From Seriola aureovittata (Eukaryota > Chordata > Actinopteri > Carangiformes > Carangidae), in NCBI RefSeq assembly GCF_021018895.1, contig NC_079384.1, positions 9,108,140 to 9,172,139 of the forward strand: a DNA stretch of 64,000 nt, read 5' to 3'. Below the pieces are notes generated by a model, which saw nothing but the letters and a program-made list of their open reading frames with translations, was not told the origin of the DNA and searched no databases. Shown here piece after piece: positions 1-24,700 of this stretch (within the stretch, counting starts at the first letter, position 1; every line of letters starts with the position of its first letter). The position numbers and the translations under genes were made by a program.

Positions 1-1091
1 AATAAAAGTGCTGCATAAAGATGGAATTCATCTCAGACTGCGTGATGCAGTGAAGTTCAAATAACTGGGCTTTAACCAGACCAGGTTTTAAAGTACGATG
101 TGTTATTAATGAGAACTACAAAGCCAAACAAAGTGTGTAGGGTAACGCAGTCACATGCTGGCCTCGGTGATAAATACACGGAGTTGGTGTTGAGTGTGTA
201 AAGCCCCGGCAGTGCAGCAGAGGAAGCACTTGGTGGAAAGTCGTCGTGTAGCGATCGATTGCTACTGTCTGATCTCTCTGACGTAAAGATGGATGCCAGC
301 CGAAATAGGTAAATAAAAACAATTAGTAATTTGCGCGGCTGTGATTGAGATATTCCCTGTAGTTAGGCTTTCTATAGGGATACAAGCGTCGTTTTCTTCC
401 CCTCATTCATGGTTTGTACGGAGAGTTGAGAGGCGAACAGCCGCAGTGCAGCAGCAGCAGTGCCGGGTTCGTGGACAAGCCTTACTGTAGTCAAATGTAA
501 TTATTCAATAGCAAAACCATTCAGTCGCCTACAAATGCGCTACATTGTTTCTGTTTACTCAACCCAGTGTGTTACATTTGACACGTTTAGCCCGTAGCTG
601 TAGCTGCTGTTGACCTGGTGGTTTTGTGAGCAGGATACCGCCTTGTAACCTCTTGGCATTTTCAATTCCTCCAGCCTATTCATAGCCACGCTCTTTGTTT
701 TCTTCAGCAAGGTTTAGGCTAAGCTGCCTTCATTAAACACCAATGCTCGGACCAGTGTTTGAGACGTTTGGCTACCGTCTATGTCTGTTTATCGAGGTGT
801 TCAGCGCTACAACACCAACGCTAAGAAATTGTGTTTTTGTGTTATTCGTAGGTTATAAACGTGGGAAGAAACTCCCTGGCAGTGTTCAACGTGCAGTTGT
901 AAGTAGCTGCATCACCTCCAAGGCGTCAAATGTTGACCACACACTGATTTACATTCACTGGTTAAACAGGATTTAATGGCACCGTGTTGCTAACTGTGTG
1001 TTTCCCTCCTGCTGCAGCCCCTGTTTTGGCCAATGCTTGCTGCGCTACAGCATGACCACAGCAGTGTCGGCTCATCTGGTAGTTCTGGCAA
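1..1091 (+). promoter_or_regulatory. upstream and 5' untranslated region of the ataxin-7-like-3 gene
   Basis: No coding exon is visible before the ATG at 1092. The stretch has the ordinary base composition of a fish promoter and first intron, with a CAG-rich piece near 440-470 and a pyrimidine tract ending in CTGCAG around 1000-1017 that could be the acceptor of the first coding exon. If so, one or more 5' untranslated exons lie upstream, but their borders cannot be fixed from sequence alone. Short open frames here, such as 743-976, show no recognisable domain. The transcription start was not located. Confidence 0.35.
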
Positions 1092-3723
1092 ATGAAAATG
1101 GAGGAGGTTTCAATGTCCAGCCTGGACAACAGCAAGCTGGAGGTACAGTAGAGTAAAGCCACAGAATAATAATGCTTCTAGCAGCCTTGGAGATGCACAT
1201 TGAATCTGCAGATGCACTGCAGAGCTGTTGGATACAAACCAGCAGTGGTAATATACACAAATAGGCATCCCTGTATGTCTCTTGGCCTGACTTGTGTCTG
1301 TTTCCTGATCCTTCCCTGCCAGGGCTTAGCTCAGGACATCCTGTCTGACCTGGTGGAGGATGCATGCCTGGGTCTTTGCTTCGAGGTCCACCGGGCCGTC
1401 AAGCAGGGCTATTTTTTCCTGGATGACACGGACCAAGAAAGCATGAGGGACTTTGGTGAGCACAAAGTCATTCCCTCCCTACAAGAGAAGCAAAGCTCAT
1501 TTTTTATTCTCAAGCCACCTATGCTTAATTACCTCAGGACAGCAAGAAGTTGTGTGAATTCAGTTTGCTGTCCATATTGTGACAATAGATAGTAACAAAG
1601 AAGGCCAAAGACAGAAACGACACATTCAGGCAATTAAATCTTTCTGTAAACTGTAGGTAGGCTCATGTATTTTGAGATCCACAGCCATTTAATGCAATTA
1701 AATGATAAAACGTAAACCTTTAGTGAATACTGTTGCAACTCTTGCTTTCAATTTGCAGAAATTGTGGACCAGCCGGGATTAGACGTGTTTGGCCAGGTGT
1801 ACAACCAGTGGAAAAACAAAGAGTGTGTATGTCCTAACTGCAGCCGAAGCATCGCTGCCTCACGCTTCGCACCACACCTGGAGAAATGCCTTGGGATGGG
1901 ACGTAACAGCAGCCGCATAGCCAACCGCAGGTATGAGAGTAGCCTAAAACCTAAAACAGCTTAACCTGAGGTACCTCTGTTTGTTCCAGTGTAAAACAGT
2001 ATCATCTCATAGCAAATTTACTCCACTAAAGTGGATTCTGACTGCACACTGTGCTGATGTACACCTCATCATATGTCCTGTAAGGTAAAAAAAAAAAAAA
2101 AAAAAATCACCCACCTGGATAGAATATATAAAACATCGACAAAAATCTTAAAAAATCGGGACAGATGTAGGTGCTGAAGCAAAAAGTGGTTTCAGGTCAG
2201 ATTGTATGTTTTTTATTATCAAACTTGTTATTTGCGAGGAGTAATGATGACTCATTGTGTGCGTCATGCCTTCTTCTTCTCTCTTTTACAGAATAGTCAC
2301 TGGTAACAACACGAACAACAAATCGGAGAGTGACCAAGAGGATAATGATGATGTCAATGATAATGACTGGTCTTATGGTGCAGAAAAGAAAGGTAATGCA
2401 CTGGTATAACCTCCTTTTGGTAATACAGAATGTTGATTGCTGATATAATCCTCTAATGACGTTGCGCACATGAAATTACTCACATGTTTCTAAATCTAAA
2501 ATTGAATGTCCTTCTTTTACAGCCAAGAAAAGGAAATCTGATAAGGTACTTTTTTATTTTCATTGTAAAAATTAATGAAGCAATCTTGAGGAGCATTATA
2601 CTCCTTTTCTTTTTAATCCCTAAAATTAATTCATTTATATAAACACATGGAGAATATTACCTATCATTCCTGATTTGTCAACTCAAAGTATTCTTTTTCT
2701 CTTTGCACATCAGAATCCAAACTCACCCAGAAGATCCAAATCATTCAAGCATAAGAGCAGTAAGTAGAAGTAATTCAACTTCCTCTTAATGTCAAGACTA
2801 CAGTTTGTGTACCTATATAATTGAGCACTAACAATTTTGGAAATACTTACAGTCCGAAACGTACCAGGAACATGAGGCACGAAAAAGCTAAACACGCAAT
2901 AGATGCTACAGCGTTTTCACATGGTTATTTATTAAGAGTACCTCTGTTATGAATACCCATGGGAATTTTTGGAAACAGGTTATATGATCTGCAAGTCTGC
3001 AACTATTTTCAGGCTATATATGACCCTTTTGCATGTTGGTGGTCCTAAATTACAGGGAAAGGCATGGGAGCATTTTGTTTTTGTTTTTAATCTGAATTTG
3101 AACAGTAAGAAAGTCTTCGTTTTATTACATTATCCTCTTTGTGGATAATGTAATAACCAGCATAGAATGTAATACATTTCTACATCAAAGTACATTTCAT
3201 TGTGAGCTCAATTTATATGATTAAAGGAGAGTTTTATCACCTGACACAAAGCTTCTGTTAGCAAATGACCCTAGCTCCAGCATTTGTAGTCTTTTTTTTT
3301 TGTCTTACAGTTTAATACTGACAGATTCATTTATAACTGCTAACAAACATGTAAGTTACAGGTGTTAAGCTATACAGTATCAGAGTTATATCAATTCATA
3401 CTGAAACTTTGGAAAGCTACTGCCAATTAAACTTGACAAAGAGTCATCAAAAAGTGTTTCTCCAAACTTAGTACTTGTTTTTTTGTTTTTCCAAGAAATT
3501 TTTGAACTGTTTTAATACCACCCACAATTTAATTTTTCCAGCTGTGAGCACTTACTGTTTTTAAAATTTCACTATTATTTAACGCCATGTGTAGTTGGAT
3601 GGAATGAGTGAATGAATGGTCTCTTTGCTGTTTATTTCCATAGGCATGATGGGTCCTAGGCGTCGTATGGACAACCAGGAGAGCCCACGTATGCTGATGA
3701 AAGATGAGGCATTCCCTCAATAA
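1092..3723 (+). CDS. atxn7l3: ataxin-7-like protein 3 (Sgf11-like), short form lacking the SCA7 domain
   Basis: The family anchors the SAGA histone H2B deubiquitinase module (USP22, ENY2) in the nucleus. Coding exons: 1092-1142, 1323-1455, 1759-1930, 2292-2392, 2523-2545, 2714-2759, 3644-3723; they sum to 606 nt, 201 residues, with GT-AG introns and frame kept throughout. Residues 9-62 (LDNSKLE ... CFEVHRAVK ... YFFLDDTD) form the N-terminal helix that binds the module. Residues 83-105 hold the Sgf11 zinc finger (C86, C89, H101, C105). An acidic stretch with DWSYGAEKK and a basic [18 protein letters not shown] tail follow. The usual protein then continues into an SCA7 domain; here the last exon encodes 25 unrelated residues ending MKDEAFPQ and a stop. 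The first ATG is chosen by homology (MKMEE start); the second, two codons on, has the better context. Which teleost paralogue this is remains uncertain. Confidence 0.88.
3122..3156. repeat. perfect 14-bp inverted repeat (stem-loop)
   Basis: TTATTACATTATCC at 3122-3135 is followed after a 7-base loop by its exact reverse complement at 3143-3156. It lies in the last intron (2760-3643) of the ataxin-7-like-3 gene. It could form a hairpin in DNA or pre-mRNA, or be a remnant of a small fold-back transposon. No larger terminal repeats were seen around it. Confidence 0.8.
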
Positions 3724-4625
3724 TACACTCAGCCACAAATACACATTCAATATGTGTGTGTGTGCGTACACACGGACGCACACACACAGGAAGACCAATA
3801 ACACTTCACCTTTGGTTCTTTATGATGTGATATCAATGTACGTTGATATTATAGGTGACATTTATGGTGTTTGCTGCACTGCAGAAGCAGTCCAGACCTC
3901 CCACTGTATACTTGACAGATTTTTTTCTCGCAAAATCATCGTACCAATACTTTTTTTTTTCTTTTTTTTTTTCTTCTTTTGTTCAGTTAATTTTGTTTGT
4001 TGCTGAAGTCCAAAATAATGAATATCACCATATACGATTTCACTGCACAGAGATAGATTCTGGTGTAATTCATTCAGTGGCCAAGCAGGGGCAGCTGTGT
4101 GCACATACAATACTGTATGTCGTTTCTTAAAATACAGAAATGATTAGGCATTAGGTGTACTTATATTTACTCACCTGTTAAAAATCTCTTCTTTTTTTTT
4201 TAACAATAATGTTAAAGACAATCTTTACTAATGGTTTGTCTTTTTATTTTCACAATCACTGTCAGGCTCATAGTTCTCCAGTTGAATTACAATACATTGT
4301 ACACGTGAGAGAAGCAACTCTCAGTTTGTCATTCACCTGTGGAAACTTGTTTTAAAAATGTTCAGTAAATGAACCCTTAATTGTACAAGCAGGTATTTAC
4401 TGCAAAAAAGCAGGTTTCTTTTTGTTTCATTTTTGGTGGATAGATCGGCTTGTTTTTTAGCATTCAAATACGTCTTTGTATCATGTGTTTACATTGTAAG
4501 GGTTACATACAGTATATCCTTTGTGTGATGTGATAGTGTAAATATTCCAATAGTTGAATTGCTGCTATCATGGCTCAGTTTGTTTCATCTGTCTAGCATA
4601 ATAAATGATTTGTTACCCGTCCTAT
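3724..4625 (+). other. 3' untranslated region of the ataxin-7-like-3 gene
   Basis: About 900 bases follow the TAA at 3721-3723 before the first convincing polyadenylation hexamer. The stretch contains a short TG/CA run near 3751-3790 and T-rich tracts at 3952-3978. No coding potential is recognised; overlapping open frames here contain homopolymer translations only. Confidence 0.55.
4600..4605 (+). terminator. polyadenylation signal AATAAA, ataxin-7-like-3 gene
   Basis: A canonical AATAAA in TAGCATAATAAATGATTTG lies about 880 bases after the stop codon and is followed by T/G-rich sequence. It is the best candidate for the 3' end of the mRNA. Confidence 0.55.
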
Positions 4626-6239
4626 GGTCTTGGGTTAACTTGAACTCTTAACAGGCTCTGAATAGGGTTTTGATGGATGTGAAACAACAGAAACAACCAC
4701 AGTAACCCTTGCTCAAGTACTTGTAATACCCGGCGACCAACAGGGGATGCTGTTGATCAACTGGTGAGGTTTTGAGTAGAATTACACATCTGTTGGATGA
4801 GACAGTAAATGCTGCTTATTAAAGGGTTTTTAAGCAACAAAATGTGGTAGATCTTATATTTAGGAAACTGACAGGTGATAAACACAACATAGATCACACA
4901 GTTTGACCTTTTTTCTTCAAAGAAGTTGAGTTTCCAGTACTGAAAACAGCCAGAGGGACTCAGTTATGCTGCCTTCAAGCGCTATTCCTAAAGTCTTTTT
5001 TCTGAGTTCTTTTACAGTTGTGTGTCTAGGCAAAGGGGCTGAGCAAAAACGATAGAAAATGAAACTTTCATGTCGGTACTGTTGTGTATGAAGGATGTTA
5101 CAGTAGTCGTGGACCACATGCGCTGCAAAAGGGCATTCAGAAAATGATGCATTTAGTATGAATCATAAGATACTGCCAGTATTATCTAAGGAATGTGAGA
5201 TATGTTTGTACATATAACAACAATCCTTTTGTCGAAACACATGGGGCTATCTTTCACTAAGGCTCTATCATTGCCTTCATCTGTCAACATTCAAATGCAA
5301 TGAGTATGTATATGTGTCATTGCTGGTACTTTATTGAAGTCATTGATTTGTGGTTCACTTTAACTTAACTTGAACCCCACTGTACATCCCTTCTGTGAAA
5401 CAAGGCTAGATTACCTACCAGGCAAAAAAGGCAAACTGCCCTATGGCCCCAACCAAAGTGCCCAAAAGATCTCAGATTCACTACATTGCAAATTGCACCA
5501 CAAATTTACATTATCAACAGAGGCAGTTCCTGCATTGTTATTAATTTTGTGGCTCTGTCTTTTAGACAGACTTCTGGGTAAAGACCTTCAGTATCTTAGT
5601 TTATATTGTGCTCACACAGTGCTTATTTCTATATAATGTTGTGCTTAATCAAATTACTACAGACTAATTGATATACAGAAAATCTGGAGCCAGAGAGTCT
5701 TATTCATCCATATGAGTGCTGGTTGATTGCTGGGAACCTGGACATGACAGGGTACATACACATACACATGCATGGGGTAGCCTATGATAGGTGGATTCTG
5801 GTTCATGCAGTAAACATTGGCCTAACAGTATACTTTTTCCCCTGGGGGCCATCTAACAGGTTAACCCAGCCATGCTATGAGGTCTGTTAATTGCCAAACA
5901 ATGGCAGTTTTGGTAATGAGGAAGATCAGTGCGCCTGAGAGTCAGTGTACAGTTTGATTTCACCACCAGAATGATAGAAAGAGGAAGTGAAAAACGTTCA
6001 TGGACCCATCACGTAGTAGTGCTTGCAATGTCACTTATATGAACTCATAGAAAAAGTTTGATTGTTTGCGTTTTTATGAAATAATGTCACACAAGTGAAA
6101 ATGTAAGTTCAGAGTACCCAGTTCTTCCACGCCCAGAGGAGAAACCTTTGATTAGGCAAGAGTAAAGGAGGCATCGAAAATTTCCGACGTTACTGAAGGC
6201 AGCATTTAGCATTGTGTGTGTAGGCAGTTGGAAGACTAC
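4626..6239. other. intergenic region between the ataxin-7-like-3 gene and smarcd2
   Basis: About 1.6 kb with no open frame that resembles a known protein. The open frame 5370-5636 (+) has no recognisable domain. It presumably includes the distal promoter of smarcd2. No tRNA, snRNA or clear transposon ends were recognised. Confidence 0.4.
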
Positions 6240-6645
6240 TTGGTTTTGCTTTAGTCGCTCAGTTAGTCGTTAGACAGGCGTTATCATGTTTTTCGTTAGC
6301 CTCACTGAAGAATCTGATACTTAGCGATGTTTAGACCTAAAGAGAAGGGGAGGGGATGACAAGCAACAGCCACCACTTAGTGTCTCCAGAGACCAAGCAG
6401 TTGTAGGTAGAAGCAAATCCCGGAACTTGAAACGGTAGAAGACGAGCTAACATTAGCTAGCTTTTTGTTGACAGTGTGCCTGCTGTCAAACCAGAACCCG
6501 ACCTCCTCTAAAGTTACTGTAGTTAGCTAGCTGGATACTTTACGACTTGTACCAGCGACGTTCATTTAGCAGCCTGCTAGACTTGTATTTGGACCGAAAT
6601 TTGGCAGAAGTTTCCGTCACTTTTAACCACTTGTGGATCTAGAAG
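6240..6645 (+). promoter_or_regulatory. smarcd2: probable promoter and 5' untranslated region of smarcd2
   Basis: The 400 bases before the smarcd2 ATG are less AT-rich than the introns and contain repeated TTAGCTAGC-type motifs around 6450-6535. The start codon sits in AAGATGGC, which fits both a vertebrate initiation context and the core of a YY1 site, as often seen at housekeeping gene starts. The transcription start is not determined. Confidence 0.4.
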
Positions 6646-14741
<8,096 letters not shown>

Positions 14742-15224
14742 AGATGTACTCCAGGGGAGTCACGGCAAACTTAGGTTTACACCTCAGGTGTTAATGTCTT
14801 CTCAATTACAGTTTGAATTAGCTTGGAAAGTCACAAGCTAATGTTGCAGCTTAGGTGTTCACAAAGCCATCCTCACTGACATGGTATAAGATACCACCTT
14901 CTTAGTGGGATGCATATCTTTGCCATTCCCATAGATAATAATTTTAAAATCATCAGAGTTTATGGGACCAAAGAGGTTATTTACATGTCCTTAATAATGT
15001 GTTTGCCTTGCATTATCTGTCATTTTGAGCCTGTTCAAATAATCTTTGCCTTGTTTTGCAGTATGTTTTGTTTATGGTACAATATGCTTAAAACAACACG
15101 AGAATTGGTGCTGTTTATGCGTTTTCAGCATCACTTTGCTACTTTGAAAGCGGTTCTGTTTATCGTCACATTTTAAAGCCATAACCTTAAGATAGGGACA
15201 ATACCTGATGTCTGGTAACATCTC

Positions 15225-15230
15225 AATAAA
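15225..15230 (+). terminator. smarcd2: polyadenylation signal AATAAA, smarcd2 (proximal)
   Basis: The canonical hexamer in CATCTCAATAAACATGAATT lies about 480 bases after the stop codon. A second one follows at 15324-15329, so alternative 3' ends are possible. Confidence 0.45.
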
Positions 15231-16026
15231 CATGAATTGGGAGGCATAGTAGAATTAAGCATTTCATTTCGAAAAATATATATCTATTCAAAATTTAATT
15301 CAGAAAATTTTGATTTTATCTTCAATAAACATAGGAATTCTTAAGATGTCTTATTACTTAGATAAGAAGCTTTTGATGCCAATAATAATTGTACAGGTTT
15401 TGGTGCTTTTTTATATTAGCAGATGTGTCATTTGAAATGAAACATTTCTTTAATATGTAAGAAACCAGGATTTCCAGGAAAGCTCTACTCTGGGAAAAGA
15501 TAGAGCTCATTTGTGCGAGGACATGAATCCACTCTGTCCAGCTGTAATTCAGCAGTTCTTTTTTAGTACTTCTTGAATGTTTACATGCTGTTTTCATTTG
15601 TTGTTGTGGTTTTTCATTGTCTTAATGCCAGGTGGAGAAACTGTGGCAGGCTTTTTGGGTTAAAGGGTTCTCCACACCTCCCAAGAAAGTTAACTGGTGT
15701 TAATAAAATAGGAATGCAGTTGTAGTGTGTCAACTAAACAATGCACCAAATTGTTATGTACACTTTAACCTTTCATTGAAATGCTGTTTTGTCAAGGTTT
15801 TGTATGAGCGGCTCTCCAGAATTTCTTGAGACATTCCATGTTAACAGATGTTGCTGTGCCAAAATTTGTTTTGTGAAGAAGGCACTTAGAATTTGAGAAA
15901 TGTTCTGTGTACAAATGTTTTTTGTACAGCCTCTTTGTAAAAAGTTTGCATGTTGTGTATCAATCAAAGGCCTTTATCTTTTATACATTTGAGTCTTTTT
16001 TTTTTCTTTTCTTTTTTTTTTTTTAC

Positions 16027-16032
16027 AATAAA
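16027..16032 (+). terminator. smarcd2: polyadenylation signal AATAAA, smarcd2 (distal)
   Basis: The canonical hexamer in TTTACAATAAATATACTTAC is followed by TTGTTATATTGTCCTTTTTG, a T/GT-rich downstream element. It would give a 3' UTR of about 1.3 kb. Confidence 0.45.
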
Positions 16033-16559
16033 TATACTTACAAATGATTGTTATATTGTCCTTTTTGGTCGAAACCCTATTACAGAATTAGATAAATTTA
16101 CATTAACATTGTAACACATACTTTTGTACTTAATATAATATTACATTTTTATTAAAGCTATAGGCTAGGCCTTTTCTCATCTGTACGGTGAAAGAACTGA
16201 GGTTATGCCTTGAGTGTGCATGTTAGTGCTGGTCAAAGAGCTCGGGTGTTTCTGAGAGCAACAATTTAAACAGGTAAGACTGGTTTACCTATCTGAAAGA
16301 GCCAAGACATGTTTACCACGCCTCAAATAACGGCAAACACATCCAACACTTGCACCTTACGACCTTCGCCTCAGTTTACAAAGTGACAAAACAGAGACGT
16401 GACTATGTGTGTTTGTATGAGTAAATTAAGCTGTGAAACTCAGTAAGGTCGCGTTAAGTTAGCTGAAAAATATTACAAGGAATACTTATTTGGGACTTTG
16501 AGAGCCAAAGCAACTCCCGTTCCCCTGTTTGGGACTGAAAAAGAAAATGTACTTTTTAA

Positions 16560-16650
16560 AACAGGACTGTAGGCGGCGATGTGCGCATTTATTTTGTAAA
16601 AAGTACTCTGCCGGATACGCCTGTTCTCAAGCGGAAGTAGAATTTTCAAG
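16560..16650 (+). promoter_or_regulatory. psmc5: psmc5 core promoter and 5' UTR
   Basis: Just before the psmc5 start codon is GCGGAAGT at 16631-16638, an ETS-family core site typical of housekeeping and proteasome gene promoters. The ATG itself lies in TTTTCAAGATGGAGG, a YY1-like start context. No TATA box is seen at the expected distance. The transcription start is inferred to lie within the preceding 60 bases. Confidence 0.45.
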
Positions 16651-20997
<4,347 letters not shown>

Positions 20998-21112
20998 AAG
21001 GCCTCGTGTATTCTTGCACACGATTTAACCACATATGTATATTTTTCTTCTTTTGTTTATGGGTTGGTTTGTAATTGTTACATAAGTCATTCTAAAGTAA
21101 ATGGTTTCCCGA

Positions 21113-21118
21113 AATAAA
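21113..21118 (+). terminator. psmc5: polyadenylation signal AATAAA, psmc5
   Basis: The canonical hexamer in CCCGAAATAAAACTGG lies 116 bases after the stop codon, giving a compact 3' UTR typical of a housekeeping transcript. It is only about 600 bases from the stop codon of the convergent mpp3 gene. Confidence 0.75.
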
Positions 21119-21136
21119 ACTGGATGGCTCATGAAT

Positions 21137-21260
21137 TTTATTTTTCAGCTAAACACGCTTTTCTAAATCGAATTCAGACTCATATCAAAGCCAAATCGGG
21201 TAACTGTAACACAAGCATAGGTTCCAGCATTGAAAAATTAGACATCTGCAGAGTTTTATT
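21137..21260 (-). terminator. mpp3: candidate polyadenylation signals of mpp3
   Basis: On the minus strand, AATAAA hexamers occur at 21137-21142 and 21255-21260 (TTTATT on the plus strand), 460-590 bases beyond the mpp3 stop at 21722. Use of the first would make the mpp3 and psmc5 3' ends nearly touch or overlap. Which one is used cannot be told from sequence. Confidence 0.45.
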
Positions 21261-21721
21261 TTCACTTTACAATTATATTTATTAGTTTGACATGTTCAAT
21301 ATGGCACTTCAGTAATGTAGTGGATGTCTTTCAGTATTGATCACACAAGTGCAGATGCTTTCTTTAGGAACATTGTCCTGCATGCATGTACTTCATGCCC
21401 GTCAGAGCTGTTATACTGCCACTGCACTATTTAGATACACAGTATGTACACCAGCCTGTGCCTGTATGACTTAAGTTACAGTGATCCATGTAATCAGAAC
21501 CGCTTGCTTCATGTTCAGACTGATGGAAAAAAAAGCAGCTTTCAGTCCTTGCAGATGTTCTTTTATGATAGTGACTCAACTCACAAACCTGTATCTGTGG
21601 AATGGTTATATGGCAGTAAACACTGGATCACTCCCAACATTCAGAGGCTCCCAGCAGTTTTGTCTGTCCTCGCTTAGCGGTCCACTTTCCGATATGAAGC
21701 AGTCAGACTCAGTTAAGCGGA

Positions 21722-24700
21722 CTAGCTCCTCACCCAGGACACAGGCACCCACTGAGGTTCCATCTGCACCCTCTCCAGTACGACCTGGAGCTCTGCTAAG
21801 GCACTGACTGGATCCTCCCTCACCAAGACATAGTCCACCCAGTGGCCATAGCACTCTTCCATCCGCTCTGCCGACTGCTTCATTTCCTGTAGGTCCTCCT
21901 CCTATTTTGAAAAAGAGGGAGAGATGTAGATTCAGAGCATGCACACAGGTGGGGAAAACTTCAAAGTAACAAGTTAAATTTCTTCAGGAAAGGCTTCAAG
22001 TAAACAATTTATGTTCTTCAAGGTATTTCCATGGAACTCACCGTGATCCCTAAGCTGAGAGAGGAAGAGGAGCCAAGCTGTTTCTTTTGAGTGAGATAGA
22101 TGCGAGGCCGTGCAAAGATGATGAAAGGCTTGAAGTCAGCGGTACGTAGAGTCTTCAGTGCCTGAATGTGGAGGAGAATAGCATGTATGGTACTTAGAAG
22201 ACAAGGGGCTCATCATTTCTAGACTCTACAGTAGATGTTAAATGTTTTCTCCTGTCTTAGTGTAACAGACATGTAATGCAACTAAGTTATCAATGATTAT
22301 ACTTTTACAAGACATTTAGGCATGCAAAATAAAAAAAAACGACTCTTTAAACATTAACTATCCTTAACCTTACACAAGAACCAGATGTGGCCCGTAGAAC
22401 TTGAAGCTGACAAGAGTCTGAGGGTGAAAGCACCCTTCAGCTCGGTGAACTAAAAGCTCTGCGATGTAAGCTGAACCCAGACTTTAGACATGACGAGCAG
22501 AATCTTAACATCTCTAATTTAACTGTCAGAGCAGTGATGCTAAAACGTGGGAACACAGAGCTTCTGTTCTTCACTAATTAAAATCCTTTCAGCTGCATTA
22601 TGTATGAACTGTCAGAGACTTTTAATTAAGACAGATAAAATGAGCTGCAATAATCTTTAGTGTGATAAGATAAAGTGAGGCTGACAATCTGTTCATCCTG
22701 ATCTGAGGTTTTATGCCGGCAGATGGATCCAAGAAATAAGGGGGGGAGGTCACTTGAATTAATTTAAATGTAAAGAAAAAAAATCCACTACATCACATGT
22801 CTAATATATAACCCTGTGTCTATGCTCCAAGTCCTGCCAAGTGAATTAAAAATACAGGGGCTGCAATTTAATTACTGACCTCTGGTTGCACATCCACTAG
22901 ACAGACTTTGTTTTGATCCAAAACTCTATTGATGGACTCCAAACTGGTGCCGTACAGATTATCTTTATATTCCCCATATTCAATAAACCTGCAAAAAAAA
23001 AGAAAGAAAACAGTGCCATTGTGAACTATTCAGAAAAAGAAATGCCAATAATATTCACTGGCTGAACAGCTTAGTAACAAGTAATTAAAAAAATCTGGAT
23101 AGCTTAAATTAATCACTTTCTTGTTGACAGGCTGAAATCTTTAATATACAGCAAACCTTTTATTTAATTGCTTGGTTTACAAGATAGTCTTTTCAGTGTT
23201 GAATACTTACTTGCCATTCTGGATGTCTGCCTCGAAAGCCGCTTTAGTGATGAAGTGGTACTCCACTCCTTCTCTCTCGTGACACTTCCTGGCTCGAGTG
23301 GTGTCTTCAGGCCACATGTTTAAAAACACAGCCAGCACAAGGACAGGGTGAGGAGGAAAAAAAAAAGAAAATTACTGAACGTTTGCATTCTCTCTGAAAA
23401 CAGAACAGAACAGAACCTGTCCTCATTGAAATATCAAGCTGTTTTTAAATCAGAATGATCTAGGTGGCGTATAAATTATTGTTTTAAGTAACTGAAATGA
23501 AATTCATTAATTGATGATCCATTAACTAATCACAAACTGGAATTCATGATACAACCTGCATTAATTCATGCATTAACTCATCATGAAGGTTTTGTAGGAT
23601 AATAAAGTAAATTAGAGGCTGTGCAAAACTAACGTCAGTACTGTCCACTCCAAAAAAGCGTATTACAGCTGTTAATACTAGTGATGAACAAAACTGATCC
23701 ATGCAAGAGAGGACAAGACAGGTGAAAATGTTTCCACACCATAGCTCATTTCTCTTGGTGTAGCTTTGTGTGAAATAAGCTCTTGGGGAGAGGGGACAGC
23801 AGTAGATTTATGTTACTTGTATCCTTGATCACCAGCATTACAGAAACTAGGTCCTCAGGTGAAAGCCACAGCATCTTTAACCACTGACACAAAGAAATTC
23901 CTGCATCTCCAAACTGACTGCAGAGCAGGTGGGGCGATAAAAAAAAGCTAGAGAGAAAATAAAAAACAAACTCACGAGGCACAGCCAAACCGTAGTGTCG
24001 AGGATTCTCAGCTATCACCTTCTGTTTGAGCTCAGTGATCCGAGCTCCCAGGGAACCTGTGACCGTACAAATAATAGACAGTTATACAAGATGATCATGT
24101 GCTGGGAATATACCTGCATGCAAAACATAAAACAATATTTTTACTTTACTGCCATGCTTAGTGTAACTTTAATAGCAAACAGTCCTAAAAATACAAGTGC
24201 AGTTTCTTCAATGTCATCAAACCCAACAGCTGACCTACCTATCAGTACTATAAGGCGAGGCCTCTCACTGGGGCGGGGCAGGTATTGTGTTACTTCTTCA
24301 TAAATCAGAAAGTCTGTGTGATTAGCATCTGGAGTGTGAGCTTCTCCTGGTGCAGACTGGCGATCTTTCTTGAGGCGGAAACTTCTGCGCAGGCTGGCTG
24401 TTGTCCAAGACATGCAAGTACAAATGTAAGATGTTCATACACTAAAGCCCTCTGAAAGTCTATTGCAAGATCACACTGCCACTAAGAAAAAAAGTTAATG
24501 GAAGAGTGAACTAAAAAAATCCAGTACAGTGAAATAAGTGTATCTCACTCTCCCTGATTAAAACTTCAAATCCTGTGTGTACATTATATCACAAAACACA
24601 GACACACTGAACACCACCAAAAGAAATCAGTAAGAGTACCTGAGTAAAAATCCCATGAGAAAGCATGGCCACAGAAGGCAGGGGCTGCCTTACTCTTGGG

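Larger units (their letters stand above)
14742..16050 (+). other. smarcd2: 3' untranslated region of smarcd2 and downstream spacer
   Basis: No further coding exon is seen. AATAAA hexamers at 15225-15230, 15324-15329 and 16027-16032 are alternative polyadenylation signals. The last follows a long T-rich tract (about 15993-16024). The open frames in this stretch on either strand show no domain. Confidence 0.5.

Noticed and set aside
743..976. Plus-strand 77-codon open frame upstream of the first gene
   Set aside because: No domain and no family match. It may be part of a 5' UTR or intron.
21481..21944. Open frames of 108 and 112 codons on both strands near the mpp3 stop
   Set aside because: Neither is in the frame of the last mpp3 exon, which encodes the conserved WVPVSWVR end; they are shadows or 3' UTR.
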